Positions 25,487-33,071 of a stretch of 64,000 bases of DNA are shown here, in pieces. The stretch comes from Streptomyces mirabilis (GTDB taxonomy: Bacteria > Actinomycetota > Actinomycetes > Streptomycetales > Streptomycetaceae). The notes below the pieces were generated by a model. The model was not told where the DNA came from, made no database searches, and worked only from the letters and a program-made list of their open reading frames with translations. Made by a program: the position numbers and the translations under genes. The stretch is from NCBI RefSeq assembly GCF_039503195.1, contig NZ_JBCJKP010000001.1:7874001-7938000 (forward strand). The letters run 5' to 3'. The number at the start of each line of letters is the position of its first letter. The first letter of the stretch is position 1.

Positions 25487-27199
25487 ATGCCCGACGAGGA
25501 CCGCACCCTCAGCCCGTACACCGGCTACACCCGCGCCCACTGGGAGGCGGCGGCCGACTCCCTGCTCGCCGCGGTCGCCCCGTACGCGACCGAGAACGGC
25601 GCCCTCTACCACCTCCCCGGTGCGCACACGAGCTGGTCGGGCCGGCTCTCCGACGGTCTGGAGGGCTACGCCCGCACCCTGCTCCTGGCCGCCTTCCGGC
25701 GCGACGAGAAGGCCCTGGAGCGGTACGCCGACGGACTCGCCGCCGGTACGGCCGGCGTCTGGCCGCGCGTCGAGGACCGCAGCCAGCCCCTCGTCGAGGC
25801 CGCCTCGATCGCCCTCGCGCTGAGGCTCACCCGGCCGCTGCTGTGGGACCGCCTGGACGACGGTGTGCGGCAGCGGGCCGCGGCCTGGCTCGGCGACGCG
25901 CTCACGGCCGAACCCTGGGCCTGCAACTGGGAGTTGTTCCCGGTGACGGTCGGCGGCTTCCTGGCCGAGGTCGGCCACGAGCCCGAGGCGTCGCGGGCCG
26001 CGATCGACCGGGGCCTGGAGCGGATCGAGGAGTGGTACGTCGGCGACGGCTGGTACACCGACGGCCCCGGCCGCGCCTTCGACTACTACAACGGCTGGGC
26101 GATGCACCTGTACCCGGTGCTGCACGCCTGGCTCGCGGACGACACCCGGCTCCTCGACCTGTACGGCGGCCGGCTCTCCCGCCATCTCGCCGACTACGCC
26201 CGGCTGTTCGGCGGCGACGGCGCCCCGATGCGCCAGGGCCGCTCCCTCACCTACCGCTTCGCGACGACCGCCCCGCTGTGGCTCGGCGCCCTCACCGGCC
26301 GTACGCCGCTGTCGCCGGGCGAGACCCGACGCCTGGCGTCCGGCGCCCTGCGTCATTTCCTCGACCGGGGCGCGGTCGACGAGCGGGGGCTGCTCACCCT
26401 CGGCTGGCACGGCCCCGACGAGACGGTTCTGCAGGGCTATTCGGGCCCGGCCTCCCCGTACTGGGCGAGCAAGGCCTTCGTCGGCCTGCTCCTCCCACCG
26501 GACCACAAGGTGTGGACGGCGCGGGAGGAGCCGGGCCCGACGGACCGTGCCGACGCCGTCACCCCCGTCGGGCCACCCAACTGGTTGCTCCAGACCACGA
26601 CTTCGGACGGGCTGGTCCGCCTGCACAACCACGGCAGCGAGGACGTCCGCTACGACCCCTACTACACGCGGCTCGGGTACTCGACCGCGACCACGCCCTC
26701 GGCGTCGTACGACAACAGCGTGATCGTCGGTGACGATCCGAGCCGGACGGACATCGAGCCGCTGGGCGCCGGGGACGGTTGGGTGGCGTCCCGGCACACG
26801 GCGGGTGGGGGAGCGCGGGTCGTGAACCTGGTCGTCGCGCGGGGAGCGGTGGAGGTGCGGGCCCACCTGGTGGCGGGAGCGGCCCAGGGGACGCCGGTAC
26901 GCATCACGGGATGGCCGGAAGACGACGGAGTGCACGCCGAACTCCTCCCCGCACACAACCTGTCGGACTCCGCCGGTGTCACGGGACCCGGCGCCACCCT
27001 CTTCGTCGCCCTCGCCCGGCTCACCGGCGAGCCGGACCCCCTGCCCCTCACGGAATCGGTGTCCGTGGACGTGGAGGGAGAGGAACAGGGGGAGTACGAC
27101 GTCCGCGTGAGCTGGCCCTCGGGCCCCTCGACGTGCTTCCGGTTCAGGGCTTCAGACGGGCGACCTTCAGCGTCGTCGTGGTCGGTGAAGCCCCGGTGA
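25487..27199 (+). CDS. DUF2264 domain-containing protein (candidate glycoside hydrolase)
   Basis: 570 residues with no signal peptide, so probably cytoplasmic. The first ~360 residues form an alpha-helical toroid typical of DUF2264, a family I associate with CAZy GH154 glucuronidases. Seen: YTGYTRAHWEAAADSLLAAV, AHTSWSGRLSDGLEGYARTL, WACNWELFPVTVGGFLAEVG and YYNGWAMHLYPVLHAWL. The last ~200 residues are beta-rich (NWLLQTTTSDGLVRLHNHGS). It likely finishes breakdown of imported pectin-derived oligosaccharides. Same strand as the acetylesterase and 81 bp after it. The ATG has GGAG nine bases upstream. Its 3' end overlaps a minus-strand gene fragment. Confidence 0.88.
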   Translation: MPDEDRTLSPYTGYTRAHWEAAADSLLAAVAPYATENGALYHLPGAHTSWSGRLSDGLEGYARTLLLAAFRRDEKALERYADGLAAGTAGVWPRVEDRSQPLVEAASIALALRLTRPLLWDRLDDGVRQRAAAWLGDALTAEPWACNWELFPVTVGGFLAEVGHEPEASRAAIDRGLERIEEWYVGDGWYTDGPGRAFDYYNGWAMHLYPVLHAWLADDTRLLDLYGGRLSRHLADYARLFGGDGAPMRQGRSLTYRFATTAPLWLGALTGRTPLSPGETRRLASGALRHFLDRGAVDERGLLTLGWHGPDETVLQGYSGPASPYWASKAFVGLLLPPDHKVWTAREEPGPTDRADAVTPVGPPNWLLQTTTSDGLVRLHNHGSEDVRYDPYYTRLGYSTATTPSASYDNSVIVGDDPSRTDIEPLGAGDGWVASRHTAGGGARVVNLVVARGAVEVRAHLVAGAAQGTPVRITGWPEDDGVHAELLPAHNLSDSAGVTGPGATLFVALARLTGEPDPLPLTESVSVDVEGEEQGEYDVRVSWPSGPSTCFRFRASDGRPSASSWSVKPR

Positions 27200-27320
27200 G
27201 GGCGCTCGCGTAGGACGGGGTGACGGGGGCGTACGCCCAGGTCAGGGAGCCGTCCTTGAGGGTCGCGACATCACCGGAGATCTGGGTCTTGCGTGGGTCA
27301 TGCCGGGGGGCGCCACCGCG
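27144..27320 (-). pseudogene. C-terminal remnant of a secreted-type protein
   Basis: On the minus strand, codons ending at a TGA (27144-27146) read KTQISGDVATLKDGSLTWAY, then APVTPSYASALTGASPTTTT and LKVARLKP. Composition and codon use look like real extracellular-protein sequence, but no upstream coding sequence, start or signal remains. The fragment overlaps the 3' end of the DUF2264 gene. Family unknown. Confidence 0.45.
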
Positions 27321-27406
27321 GGGCGAAAGGTTGCCGCGCTTCCCGGGGCGCGACGGCGGACACGGTTCGGCGGGCGCCGAAGGATCGCGCGTCTAGCGTT
27401 CGCGGT

Positions 27407-27865
27407 ATGGACGACTCCTCACCCCGTAAACCGACCGAAGGCGTCGTCGCCATGGTGGACCACGTCCTCGATCTGGCGGCGACCTGGACCACCTGGGACG
27501 GCAGGCCGACCCACGTCGACGACCGTGTCCATACCCCGCACAAGGCGATCCGCCGGGTCGCCGACCATCTCCTCGACCACTTGGCCGAGCTGGAGGCCCG
27601 GCTCGTGGGCGAGGAGCCACTGCCCGACCACTGGCACGCGTCGGCGAGCACGACGCAGGCGGACCGCGCGCCCTTCACCCGCGAGGATCTGGACGAGGCG
27701 CGCAGTCGGCTCACCCGCCTCGCCCGTATCTGGGCGAACCGGCTGGACACGCTGACCGAGGACCAGCTCGACGACTCCCCGGGAGAGGGGTGGAGCTTCC
27801 GTCAACTGGCCGAACACCTCGAGGGATCGACGTACTACGCCGATGCCGTCGGCAAGCTGACGTGA
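27407..27865 (+). CDS. DinB-like four-helix protein
   Basis: 152 residues, mostly helical: EGVVAMVDHVLDLAATWTTW, TPHKAIRRVADHLLDHLAEL, LDEARSRLTRLARIWANRLD and SPGEGWSFRQLAEHLEGSTY. The layout fits the DinB/YfiT metalloenzyme-like superfamily, in which spaced His residues bind a metal; candidate His are in TPHKAIRR, DHLLDHL and EHLEG. Substrate unknown. The PEP mutase family gene follows after 31 bp on the same strand. Confidence 0.72.
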   Translation: MDDSSPRKPTEGVVAMVDHVLDLAATWTTWDGRPTHVDDRVHTPHKAIRRVADHLLDHLAELEARLVGEEPLPDHWHASASTTQADRAPFTREDLDEARSRLTRLARIWANRLDTLTEDQLDDSPGEGWSFRQLAEHLEGSTYYADAVGKLT

Positions 27866-27896
27866 TCGCCCGCAGCCCCCGCACCGGAAGGCCGAC

Positions 27897-28667
27897 ATGA
27901 CTCCCTTCGCCGCGCTCCACCACGCCGACGCACCCCTCCTGCTGCCCAACGCCTGGGACCACGCCTCGGCAGCGCTCCTTGCCGCTCAGGGCTTCGCGGC
28001 GATCGGTACGACGAGTCTCGGTGTCGCCGCGGCGGCCGGACTGCCGGACGGGGCGGCGGCGACCCGGGACCTGACCGTGCGGCTCGCGCGGCAGCTCGGC
28101 GCCGGCCCGTACCTGCTGTCCGTCGACGCCGAGGACGGCTTCGCCCAGGACCCGTCCGAGGTGGCGGAGCTGGCGAGCGAGCTGGCTGTCGCCGGGGCGG
28201 TGGGCATCAACCTGGAGGACGGCCTCGGTCCCGCCGACCTGCACGCGGCGAAGATCGCGGCGGTCAAGGCGGCCGTACCGGACCTCTTCGTCAACGCCCG
28301 CACCGACACCCACTGGCGCGGCGACGGTGTGGACGAGCGGGAGACCGTCCGCCGTCTCGACGCCTACCAACAGGCGGGCGCCGACGGTGTGTTCGTCCCG
28401 GGACTGACCGACCCGGCCCGCGTCACCGCCCTGCTCAAGACCCTCGACGTGCCACTGAACATCCTCTACTCACCCGCCGGCCCCTCCGTCTCCCGCCTCG
28501 CCGACCTCGGCGTGCGCAGGATCAGCCTGGGCTCGTACCTCTACCGGCGGGCCCTGGGCGCGGCGCTGGACGCGATGGCGGACATCCGCTCCGGCCGCCC
28601 GCCGCGGGGCACCGCGCCGACGTACGACGAGGTACAGGCCCTCAGCACGCAGGACCGGACCTCCTAG
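27897..28667 (+). CDS. Isocitrate lyase/phosphoenolpyruvate mutase family protein
   Basis: 256-residue TIM-barrel protein. Seen: LLPNAWDHASAALLAAQGFA, IGTTSLGVAAAAGLPDGAAA, the Mg-binding stretch YLLSVDAEDGFAQDPSEVAE and GINLEDGL, and FVNARTDTHWRGDG. The isocitrate-lyase KKCGH motif is not seen, so it is one of the shorter carboxyvinyl-phosphonate/oxaloacetate-hydrolase-like members that act on C-C or C-P bonds of 2-oxo acids. Substrate cannot be named. Confidence 0.9.
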   Translation: MTPFAALHHADAPLLLPNAWDHASAALLAAQGFAAIGTTSLGVAAAAGLPDGAAATRDLTVRLARQLGAGPYLLSVDAEDGFAQDPSEVAELASELAVAGAVGINLEDGLGPADLHAAKIAAVKAAVPDLFVNARTDTHWRGDGVDERETVRRLDAYQQAGADGVFVPGLTDPARVTALLKTLDVPLNILYSPAGPSVSRLADLGVRRISLGSYLYRRALGAALDAMADIRSGRPPRGTAPTYDEVQALSTQDRTS

Positions 28668-28671
28668 GGCG

Positions 28672-28850
28672 GTGGCGCCCTCGTCGGGCTTCGCGGGGAA
28701 CGCGGTGATCCGGCAGCCGTCCACCTCGGTGCCCGACAGTGCGGCTGCCTTCGGCTGAGCCGCGCCGAGCGGGTCGGCGGGAGCCTCGGAGGGCGGCGTG
28801 GACGCGGACTCCGGGGCGGACGGAGGCGTCGATGCGGGCACGGACGCCGA
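28672..28850 (-). pseudogene. Possible remnant of a secreted or lipoprotein gene
   Basis: Minus-strand codons read SASASVPASTPPSAPESAST, PPSEAPADPLGAAQPKAAAL, SGTEVDGCRITAFPAKPDE and then run on into the antisense of the PEP mutase family gene. The Ser/Pro/Ala linker followed by a Cys-containing segment is typical of exported actinomycete proteins, but a TGA lies immediately upstream and no signal peptide is present. Weak call; it could be chance. Confidence 0.3.
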
Positions 28851-29113
28851 TGCTGACGCGATCTCTCAACAGACCGGCTCCGATGGCGTGTTCATCCCGA
28901 GGCACCGCCCGCTGGCCGCCCGAGTCGTGAGCGCGCGTGGTCGGGATTACGGTGGATTTGTACGAGGAGGCGTTGTCATGCCCCTCACCCGAGCGGCGAA
29001 AGAGGCCGCGGGCTGGTGACGGCCAAGGGCGGGGAGGGTGCCGTCACGTTCCTCGCGTCGCGTCGCACGCGATGTCGGGGAGCTGCCGACCGCCCCTGAC
29101 GAAAGGGAATCCC
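28851..29113. other. Intergenic region upstream of the CAP-domain gene
   Basis: No convincing gene. A short frame at 28978-29019 (MPLTRAAKEAAGW) follows a good GAGGAGG but encodes only 13 residues and may be a gene fragment or leader. The promoter of the CAP-domain gene should lie here. Confidence 0.35.
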
Positions 29114-29620
29114 GTGCGAACCAAGAGCAATCGAATACGCCGTGTCTGCGTTGCCGCGTGCGCGGCCCCTCTGCTGGTGCTCACCGGAGCGGCCGGCGCG
29201 GGCGCCGCGGCGACGGCCACCGTGCCCGCATCCGTGCCGCGCGCCCCGCAGACCTCGCCCGGCGAGATTCTGCAACTGGTCAACGCCGAACGCGCCAAGG
29301 TCAACTGCCCCGCGCTCCACGAGAACGCGCAGCTGACCCACGCCGCCAAGGTCTTCGCGGATGACGCCGCCAAGCACAACCTGACAGACCACACGGGCTC
29401 CGACGGCTCCACGCCCCAAACGCGCATCAAGGAAGCCGGCTACAACGCGGGGCCGTCAGCGGAGAACATGTCCTGGGGAGACACCAGCGCCAAGCAGGCC
29501 GTCGACGGCTGGATGAACAGCGGAGCCCACAAGGGCAACATCCTCAACTGCTCGTTCACGGACACCGGCGTTGCCGTCAGCGGAAAGTACTCGATACAGC
29601 TCTTCGCGGCGCCTGGTTGA
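29114..29620 (+). CDS. Secreted CAP (SCP/PR1) domain protein
   Basis: 168 residues. Signal peptide RRVCVAACAAPLLVLTGAAG ends near AGAGAAA. The CAP domain spans ~50-168: EILQLVNAERAKVNCPALHE, LTHAAKVFADDAAKHNLTDH (its terminal His fits the CAP cavity), ENMSWGDTSAKQAVDGWMNS, GAHKGNILNCSFTDTGVAVS. Two Cys (VNCPAL, LNCSFT) can form the usual disulphide. Role in Streptomyces is unknown. GTG 29114 is chosen because it gives a proper signal peptide and follows AAAGGG. Confidence 0.92.
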   Translation: MRTKSNRIRRVCVAACAAPLLVLTGAAGAGAAATATVPASVPRAPQTSPGEILQLVNAERAKVNCPALHENAQLTHAAKVFADDAAKHNLTDHTGSDGSTPQTRIKEAGYNAGPSAENMSWGDTSAKQAVDGWMNSGAHKGNILNCSFTDTGVAVSGKYSIQLFAAPG

Positions 29621-29641
29621 TCCCTCCCTCTGCCGAGCGAC

Positions 29642-30481
29642 TCAGAGCGCCTCGGCCAGCCGGTCCGCGAAGGCGACCGGGTGCTGGAGGACACCGAGGT
29701 GGCCTCCGGGGAACTCGACGAAGTCGCTGCCGCTGAGTTCGGCGAGCAACGAGGCAGTGCGGAAGGAGAGTTGACCCCGCGAGTCGTGTCCGGCACCGAG
29801 CGTGAGCCGGGAGGACAGACCCTTCAGGGCGTCCAGGTCCAGGGCATGGGAGGTGAAGGGGCGTAGAACGTGGCCGAGGAAGATGTCCATGGGCGTGTTC
29901 TGCGCCCCCTGGGCGTCCGGCGTGCTCCGCGTGTTCTCGCCGCCGTCGGCGGCAGCCGACGCGGGGCGCGGACCGGGCTCCCAACTCCGGTCCTCCAGAC
30001 CGGCGCTGAGCCGGGCCGTCGCCGCCACCACCCCCTCCGTACGGTGGATCTCGTACACCTCCGTGATCATCGCGTGCTGCCGGACGGCGTCCGGCAGCAC
30101 TCCGATGCTCGGCGGCTCGTGCGCGACCACGCGCCGCAGCCGCTGCGGGTACCGGGCCAGCAGGTCCAGGGCGACGATCCCGCCGGAGCTGCTCCCGAAG
30201 ACGCGGGCGGACTCGCCGTCCGGGAGGAGGGAGTCGAGCAGCTGGTGGGCGCGGTCGCTCCACACCTCCACCCGCTGGTCCCCGACCGGCCCGTCGAGCG
30301 TGCCGCGGGACAGCCCGAGCGGGTCGTACGTCACCACGGTGAACCGCTCGGAAAGGCGTGCGACGGCGCCCTCCAGCCCCATGGGGTGACCGGCTCCGCC
30401 GGGAATGATCAGCAGCAGGGGCCCCCTGCCTCGCACGTCGTAGTGTCCGTCGCAGTGCCCGTCGTGGTGCCTGTTACGCAT
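29642..30481 (-). CDS. Alpha/beta hydrolase
   Basis: 279 residues. Seen: LLLIIPGGAGHPMGLEGAVA (oxyanion-side loop), RFTVVTYDPLGLSRG, the nucleophile elbow VFGSSSGGIVALDLLARYPQ (Ser in GSSSG), and a late FVEFPGGHLGVLQHPVAFAD with the likely catalytic His. The N-terminus is His/Asp-rich (RNRHHDGHCDGHYD). It overlaps the TetR-family regulator upstream by 8 bp, so the two form one operon and the regulator probably controls the hydrolase. Convergent with the CAP-domain gene. Confidence 0.9.
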   Translation of the reverse strand: MRNRHHDGHCDGHYDVRGRGPLLLIIPGGAGHPMGLEGAVARLSERFTVVTYDPLGLSRGTLDGPVGDQRVEVWSDRAHQLLDSLLPDGESARVFGSSSGGIVALDLLARYPQRLRRVVAHEPPSIGVLPDAVRQHAMITEVYEIHRTEGVVAATARLSAGLEDRSWEPGPRPASAAADGGENTRSTPDAQGAQNTPMDIFLGHVLRPFTSHALDLDALKGLSSRLTLGAGHDSRGQLSFRTASLLAELSGSDFVEFPGGHLGVLQHPVAFADRLAEAL

Positions 30482-31067
30482 GATCCTCTTCCTTCCGCTC
30501 GCTCCGTGGCCAGTGCTCCAGGGCCGTGTGCAGGCCGTCGAGGGCCCGCTCCCACGAGGTCTGCACGTCCCTGGCGGCGTGAAAGCCGCCGATCGCCTCC
30601 AGAGCGCAGAAACCGTGGAAGGTGCTGCGCAACAGCCGTACGGCGTCGGTGAGGTCCGGCTCGGAGAGGCCGTACGCGTGGAGCATGCCGTAGGTGATCT
30701 CGGCGGTGCGCCGGAACGCGTCGGACGCGGCGCCGACGGCGGGGTCGACCGGGGTGTGCGTGGCGGCGTAGCGGCCGGGGTGCGCGAGCGCGTACGTCCG
30801 GTAGGCGCCCGCGAAGGCCACGAGGGCGTCCTTGCCGGCCCGCCCCGCGACCGCCGTGGCGATCCCGTCGATCATCTCGCCCGCGGCCAGCAGGGCGACC
30901 CGTGTCCGCAGATCCCGCAGGTTCTTGACGTGCGAGTACAGGCTCGCGTCCTTCACCCCGAACCGGCGCGCCAACGCGGACAGGGTGACGTTCTCGAACC
31001 CGACCTCGTCGGCGAGATCGGCCGCGGCCTCGACGACACGGTCGGCCGTGAGCCCGGCACGGGCCAT
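30474..31067 (-). CDS. TetR/AcrR family regulator with WHG-type C-terminal domain
   Basis: 197 residues. TetR HTH at ~8-50: RVVEAAADLADEVGFENVTL, SALARRFGVKDASLYSHVKN. The C-terminal ligand domain contains the WHG-type motif LLRSTFHGFCALEAIGGF. ATG 31067 follows AGAGGTGG by 5 bp; GTG 31076 is a weaker alternative. A perfect 7-3-7 palindrome 49 bp upstream is the likely autoregulatory operator, and it also faces the divergent D-threonine-aldolase-like gene. Confidence 0.93.
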   Translation of the reverse strand: MARAGLTADRVVEAAADLADEVGFENVTLSALARRFGVKDASLYSHVKNLRDLRTRVALLAAGEMIDGIATAVAGRAGKDALVAFAGAYRTYALAHPGRYAATHTPVDPAVGAASDAFRRTAEITYGMLHAYGLSEPDLTDAVRLLRSTFHGFCALEAIGGFHAARDVQTSWERALDGLHTALEHWPRSERKEEDHA

Positions 31068-31115
31068 GGGGACCACCTCTGGAGCACTCGCTCGTCTGAT
31101 GTGCCTCGCCTGATC

Positions 31116-31132
31116 GCCTAGGACTCCTAGGC
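31116..31132. promoter_or_regulatory. TetR-type operator candidate
   Basis: Perfect palindrome gcctagg-act-cctaggc in the divergent promoter region between the TetR gene and the D-threonine-aldolase-like gene. A TATA-like taatat stretch follows at about 31139-31144, a plausible -10 element for the plus-strand gene. Confidence 0.65.
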
Positions 31133-31182
31133 AGAGACCTAATATACACAGGCATGCGGGGAGTGAGAGGCTGTAGCGGACT

Positions 31183-31238
31183 GGGGGGACGTAGCGATGC
31201 GGGGAGGACGTAGTGGTCCGGGGAGGACGTAGTGATGC
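31183..31238 (+). repeat. Triplicated ribosome-binding-site segment before the D-threonine-aldolase-like gene
   Basis: Three successive near-copies: ggggggacgtagcgatgc (31183-31200), ggggaggacgtagtggtcc (31201-31219) and ggggaggacgtagtgatgc (31220-31238). Each carries a GGGG(A)GG element and a (near-)ATG; only the last ATG (31235) opens the gene. It probably arose by tandem duplication of the translation-initiation region. Confidence 0.7.
31197..31232 (+). CDS. Possible 11-codon leader peptide
   Basis: The ATG in the first repeat copy begins MRGGRSGPGRT and stops at a TAG (31230-31232) that abuts the real start region, in a different frame. Translating it would bring ribosomes to ATG 31235, so coupling is conceivable. 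It may equally be a by-product of the repeat. Confidence 0.25.
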   Translation: MRGGRSGPGRT

Positions 31239-32329
31239 TTGAGCAACTGCCCGAAGGGCTCGTCACGCCCGCGCTGGTCGTGGACGCCGACGTACTGGAC
31301 CGCAACATCGCCCGCATGGCCGAGGCCGCCACGACCGGCGGCTTCGCTCTCCGGCCGCACGCCAAGAGCCACAAGTGCGCGGAGATCGCGGGGCGGCAGC
31401 TCCGGGCGGGTGCGCGCGGACTGTCGGTGGCGACCCTGAGCGAGGCGGAGGCGTTCGCGGCGGCGGGCGTGGACGACCTGTTCATCGCGTATCCGCTCTG
31501 GCCGGACGAGAGCAGGGCGCGCCGCCTGCGCCGACTGGCCGACGTGGTCGCGCTGCGGATCGGCGTCGACTCGGTGGAGGCGGCGCGGCGGCTGGGGGAC
31601 GCGGTGCGGGGGAGTGACCGCGCGGTGGAGGTCCTGGTCGAGGTGGACTGCGGGACGGCACGGACCGGGGTGCCGGCCGCGGACGCGGGTCGGGTGGCCC
31701 GCGCCGCGTCGGACGCCGGGCTGGGGGTGCTCGGCGCGTTCACCTTCCCCGGACACGGATACGGCCATGACCCCGAGGCCCGGGAGCGGGCGGCCCGCGA
31801 CGAGGAACGGGCCCTGTCCGAGGCGGCGGAGGCCCTGCGCGAACTGGGCCTGGAACCCCGGGTGTTGAGCGGCGGATCGACTCCGACGGCGGGTCGCTGG
31901 CGCCCCGGCCCGGTGGACGAACTCCGTCCCGGCGTCTACGTCTTCAACGACGCCCAGCAACTGGCCATGGGCTGCTGCGGTGTCGACGACCTGGCCCTCG
32001 CGGCCGCCTCGACGGTCATCAGCGTCCCCGCCCCGGACCGCTTCGTCCTCGACGCGGGCAGCAAGGTCCTCGGCGCGGACCGCTCCGCGTGGGTGACCGG
32101 CCACGGCTACCTCCCGCAGTACCCCGAGGCCACGATCACCGCCCTCTGGGAGCACCACGCGGTGGTCCACCTCCCGGAAGGCGTACCCGCCCCCCGCCTC
32201 GGCGCGGTACTCGCCGTCGTCCCCAACCACGTCTGCCAGCCGGTGAACCTCGCGGAGGAGCTGGTGATCGCCCACCAGGGCGTGGAACTGGACCGCTGGC
32301 GGGTGGCGGCACGCGGCGCCAACACCTGA
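31235..32329 (+). CDS. D-threonine aldolase-like / alanine racemase N-fold PLP enzyme
   Basis: 364 residues with the DSD1-like fold. The PLP-binding Lys is in LRPHAKSHKCAEIA (~44); other motifs: LSVATLSEAEAFAAAGVDDL, VLVEVDCGTARTGVPA and GAFTFPGHGYGHDPEARERA. The C-terminal VVPNHVCQPVNLAEEL holds the His/Cys metal ligands of D-threonine aldolase and D-serine dehydratase. It likely cleaves or dehydrates a D-hydroxy-amino acid. It is divergent from the TetR/hydrolase operon. ATG 31235 rather than GTG 31232 because of GGGGAGGAC spacing. Confidence 0.9.
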   Translation: MLEQLPEGLVTPALVVDADVLDRNIARMAEAATTGGFALRPHAKSHKCAEIAGRQLRAGARGLSVATLSEAEAFAAAGVDDLFIAYPLWPDESRARRLRRLADVVALRIGVDSVEAARRLGDAVRGSDRAVEVLVEVDCGTARTGVPAADAGRVARAASDAGLGVLGAFTFPGHGYGHDPEARERAARDEERALSEAAEALRELGLEPRVLSGGSTPTAGRWRPGPVDELRPGVYVFNDAQQLAMGCCGVDDLALAAASTVISVPAPDRFVLDAGSKVLGADRSAWVTGHGYLPQYPEATITALWEHHAVVHLPEGVPAPRLGAVLAVVPNHVCQPVNLAEELVIAHQGVELDRWRVAARGANT

Positions 32330-32354
32330 TCGCCAGATCGCCAAATAAATTCTG

Positions 32355-32368
32355 CAAAAATACTTTTG
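32355..32368. promoter_or_regulatory. AT-rich palindrome caaaa-N4-ttttg upstream of the ArsR-type gene
   Basis: A 5-bp inverted repeat in a strikingly AT-rich patch (about 32340-32375) located 32 bp before ATG 32400. This is a typical spot for autoregulation by an ArsR-type repressor. Confidence 0.5.
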
Positions 32369-32399
32369 GAAAGTGTCCGGTGCGTTCTAGGCTCCCGGC

Positions 32400-33071
32400 A
32401 TGGTCAGCGACGAGCACAAACGCGTACTCGATCCCGAGCGGGACGCCGGGGCTCTGAAGGCCCTCACCCACCCCCTGCGTATCCGACTGCTCGGGATGTT
32501 GCGACAGGACGGTCCGGCCACCGCGAGTGAACTCGCGGTCAGGACCGGGGAGTCGTCCGCCTCCACCAGCTACCACCTGCGTGTCCTGGCGAAGTACGCG
32601 TTCGTCGCCGAGGCTGCTCACCGGGACGGCCGGGAGCGCCGCTGGCAGGCGGTGCACTCCGTGACCTCCTGGAGCAACAAGGCCATGGAGGACTCCCCGG
32701 CCAGCCGCGACTTCGTGAGCCTGTCGCGCAGGCGCCAGATCGAGCACCTGGAGGCGTCGCTCGTACGGTACGAAGCGGACGTCGCCGAAGGGCGGTTGGG
32801 CCAGGAGTGGGTCGATCCGTCCGGGATCACCGACCTGATGCCCCGTCTGACCCCCGAGTCGCTCTCCGAACTCTGGGAGGTGATCGACCGGAAGCTGGAG
32901 GAACTGGCCGCGCGCGACGCGGAGGATCCGCGGGCCGAGCGGGTCGTGTTCGTCGCGGCGGGGCTGCCGCTCGCGCCGCGCGAGCCGGACGGGGAGCCGG
33001 GGCGAGATGAGCCGGGACGAGATGAGCCGGGTACGGCGGGGTCGGGGACCGAGGGCGGTTCCGGGTCATGA
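32400..33071 (+). CDS. ArsR-type winged-helix regulator
   Basis: 223 residues. The wHTH occupies ~15-80: LKALTHPLRIRLLGMLRQDG, PATASELAVRTGESSASTSY, HLRVLAKYAFVAEAAHRDGR. A helical extension follows (RQIEHLEASLVRYEADVAEG) and an acidic Gly-rich tail with tandem EPGRDEPGRDEPG. The conserved Cys of metal-sensing ArsR proteins is absent, so it senses something other than heavy metals. It overlaps the MFS gene by 4 bp (ATGA), so the pair is one operon and the transporter is the likely target. Confidence 0.92.
   Translation: MVSDEHKRVLDPERDAGALKALTHPLRIRLLGMLRQDGPATASELAVRTGESSASTSYHLRVLAKYAFVAEAAHRDGRERRWQAVHSVTSWSNKAMEDSPASRDFVSLSRRRQIEHLEASLVRYEADVAEGRLGQEWVDPSGITDLMPRLTPESLSELWEVIDRKLEELAARDAEDPRAERVVFVAAGLPLAPREPDGEPGRDEPGRDEPGTAGSGTEGGSGS

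Noticed and set aside
24296..26956. Minus-strand frame of ~886 codons opposite the acetylesterase and DUF2264 genes
   Set aside because: Antisense shadow caused by strong GC bias at third positions; both plus-strand genes have family motifs and good ribosome-binding sites.
28937..29113. Upstream extension of the CAP-domain protein to an earlier start
   Set aside because: It would place ~59 unrelated residues before a well-formed signal peptide; GTG 29114 has its own ribosome-binding site.
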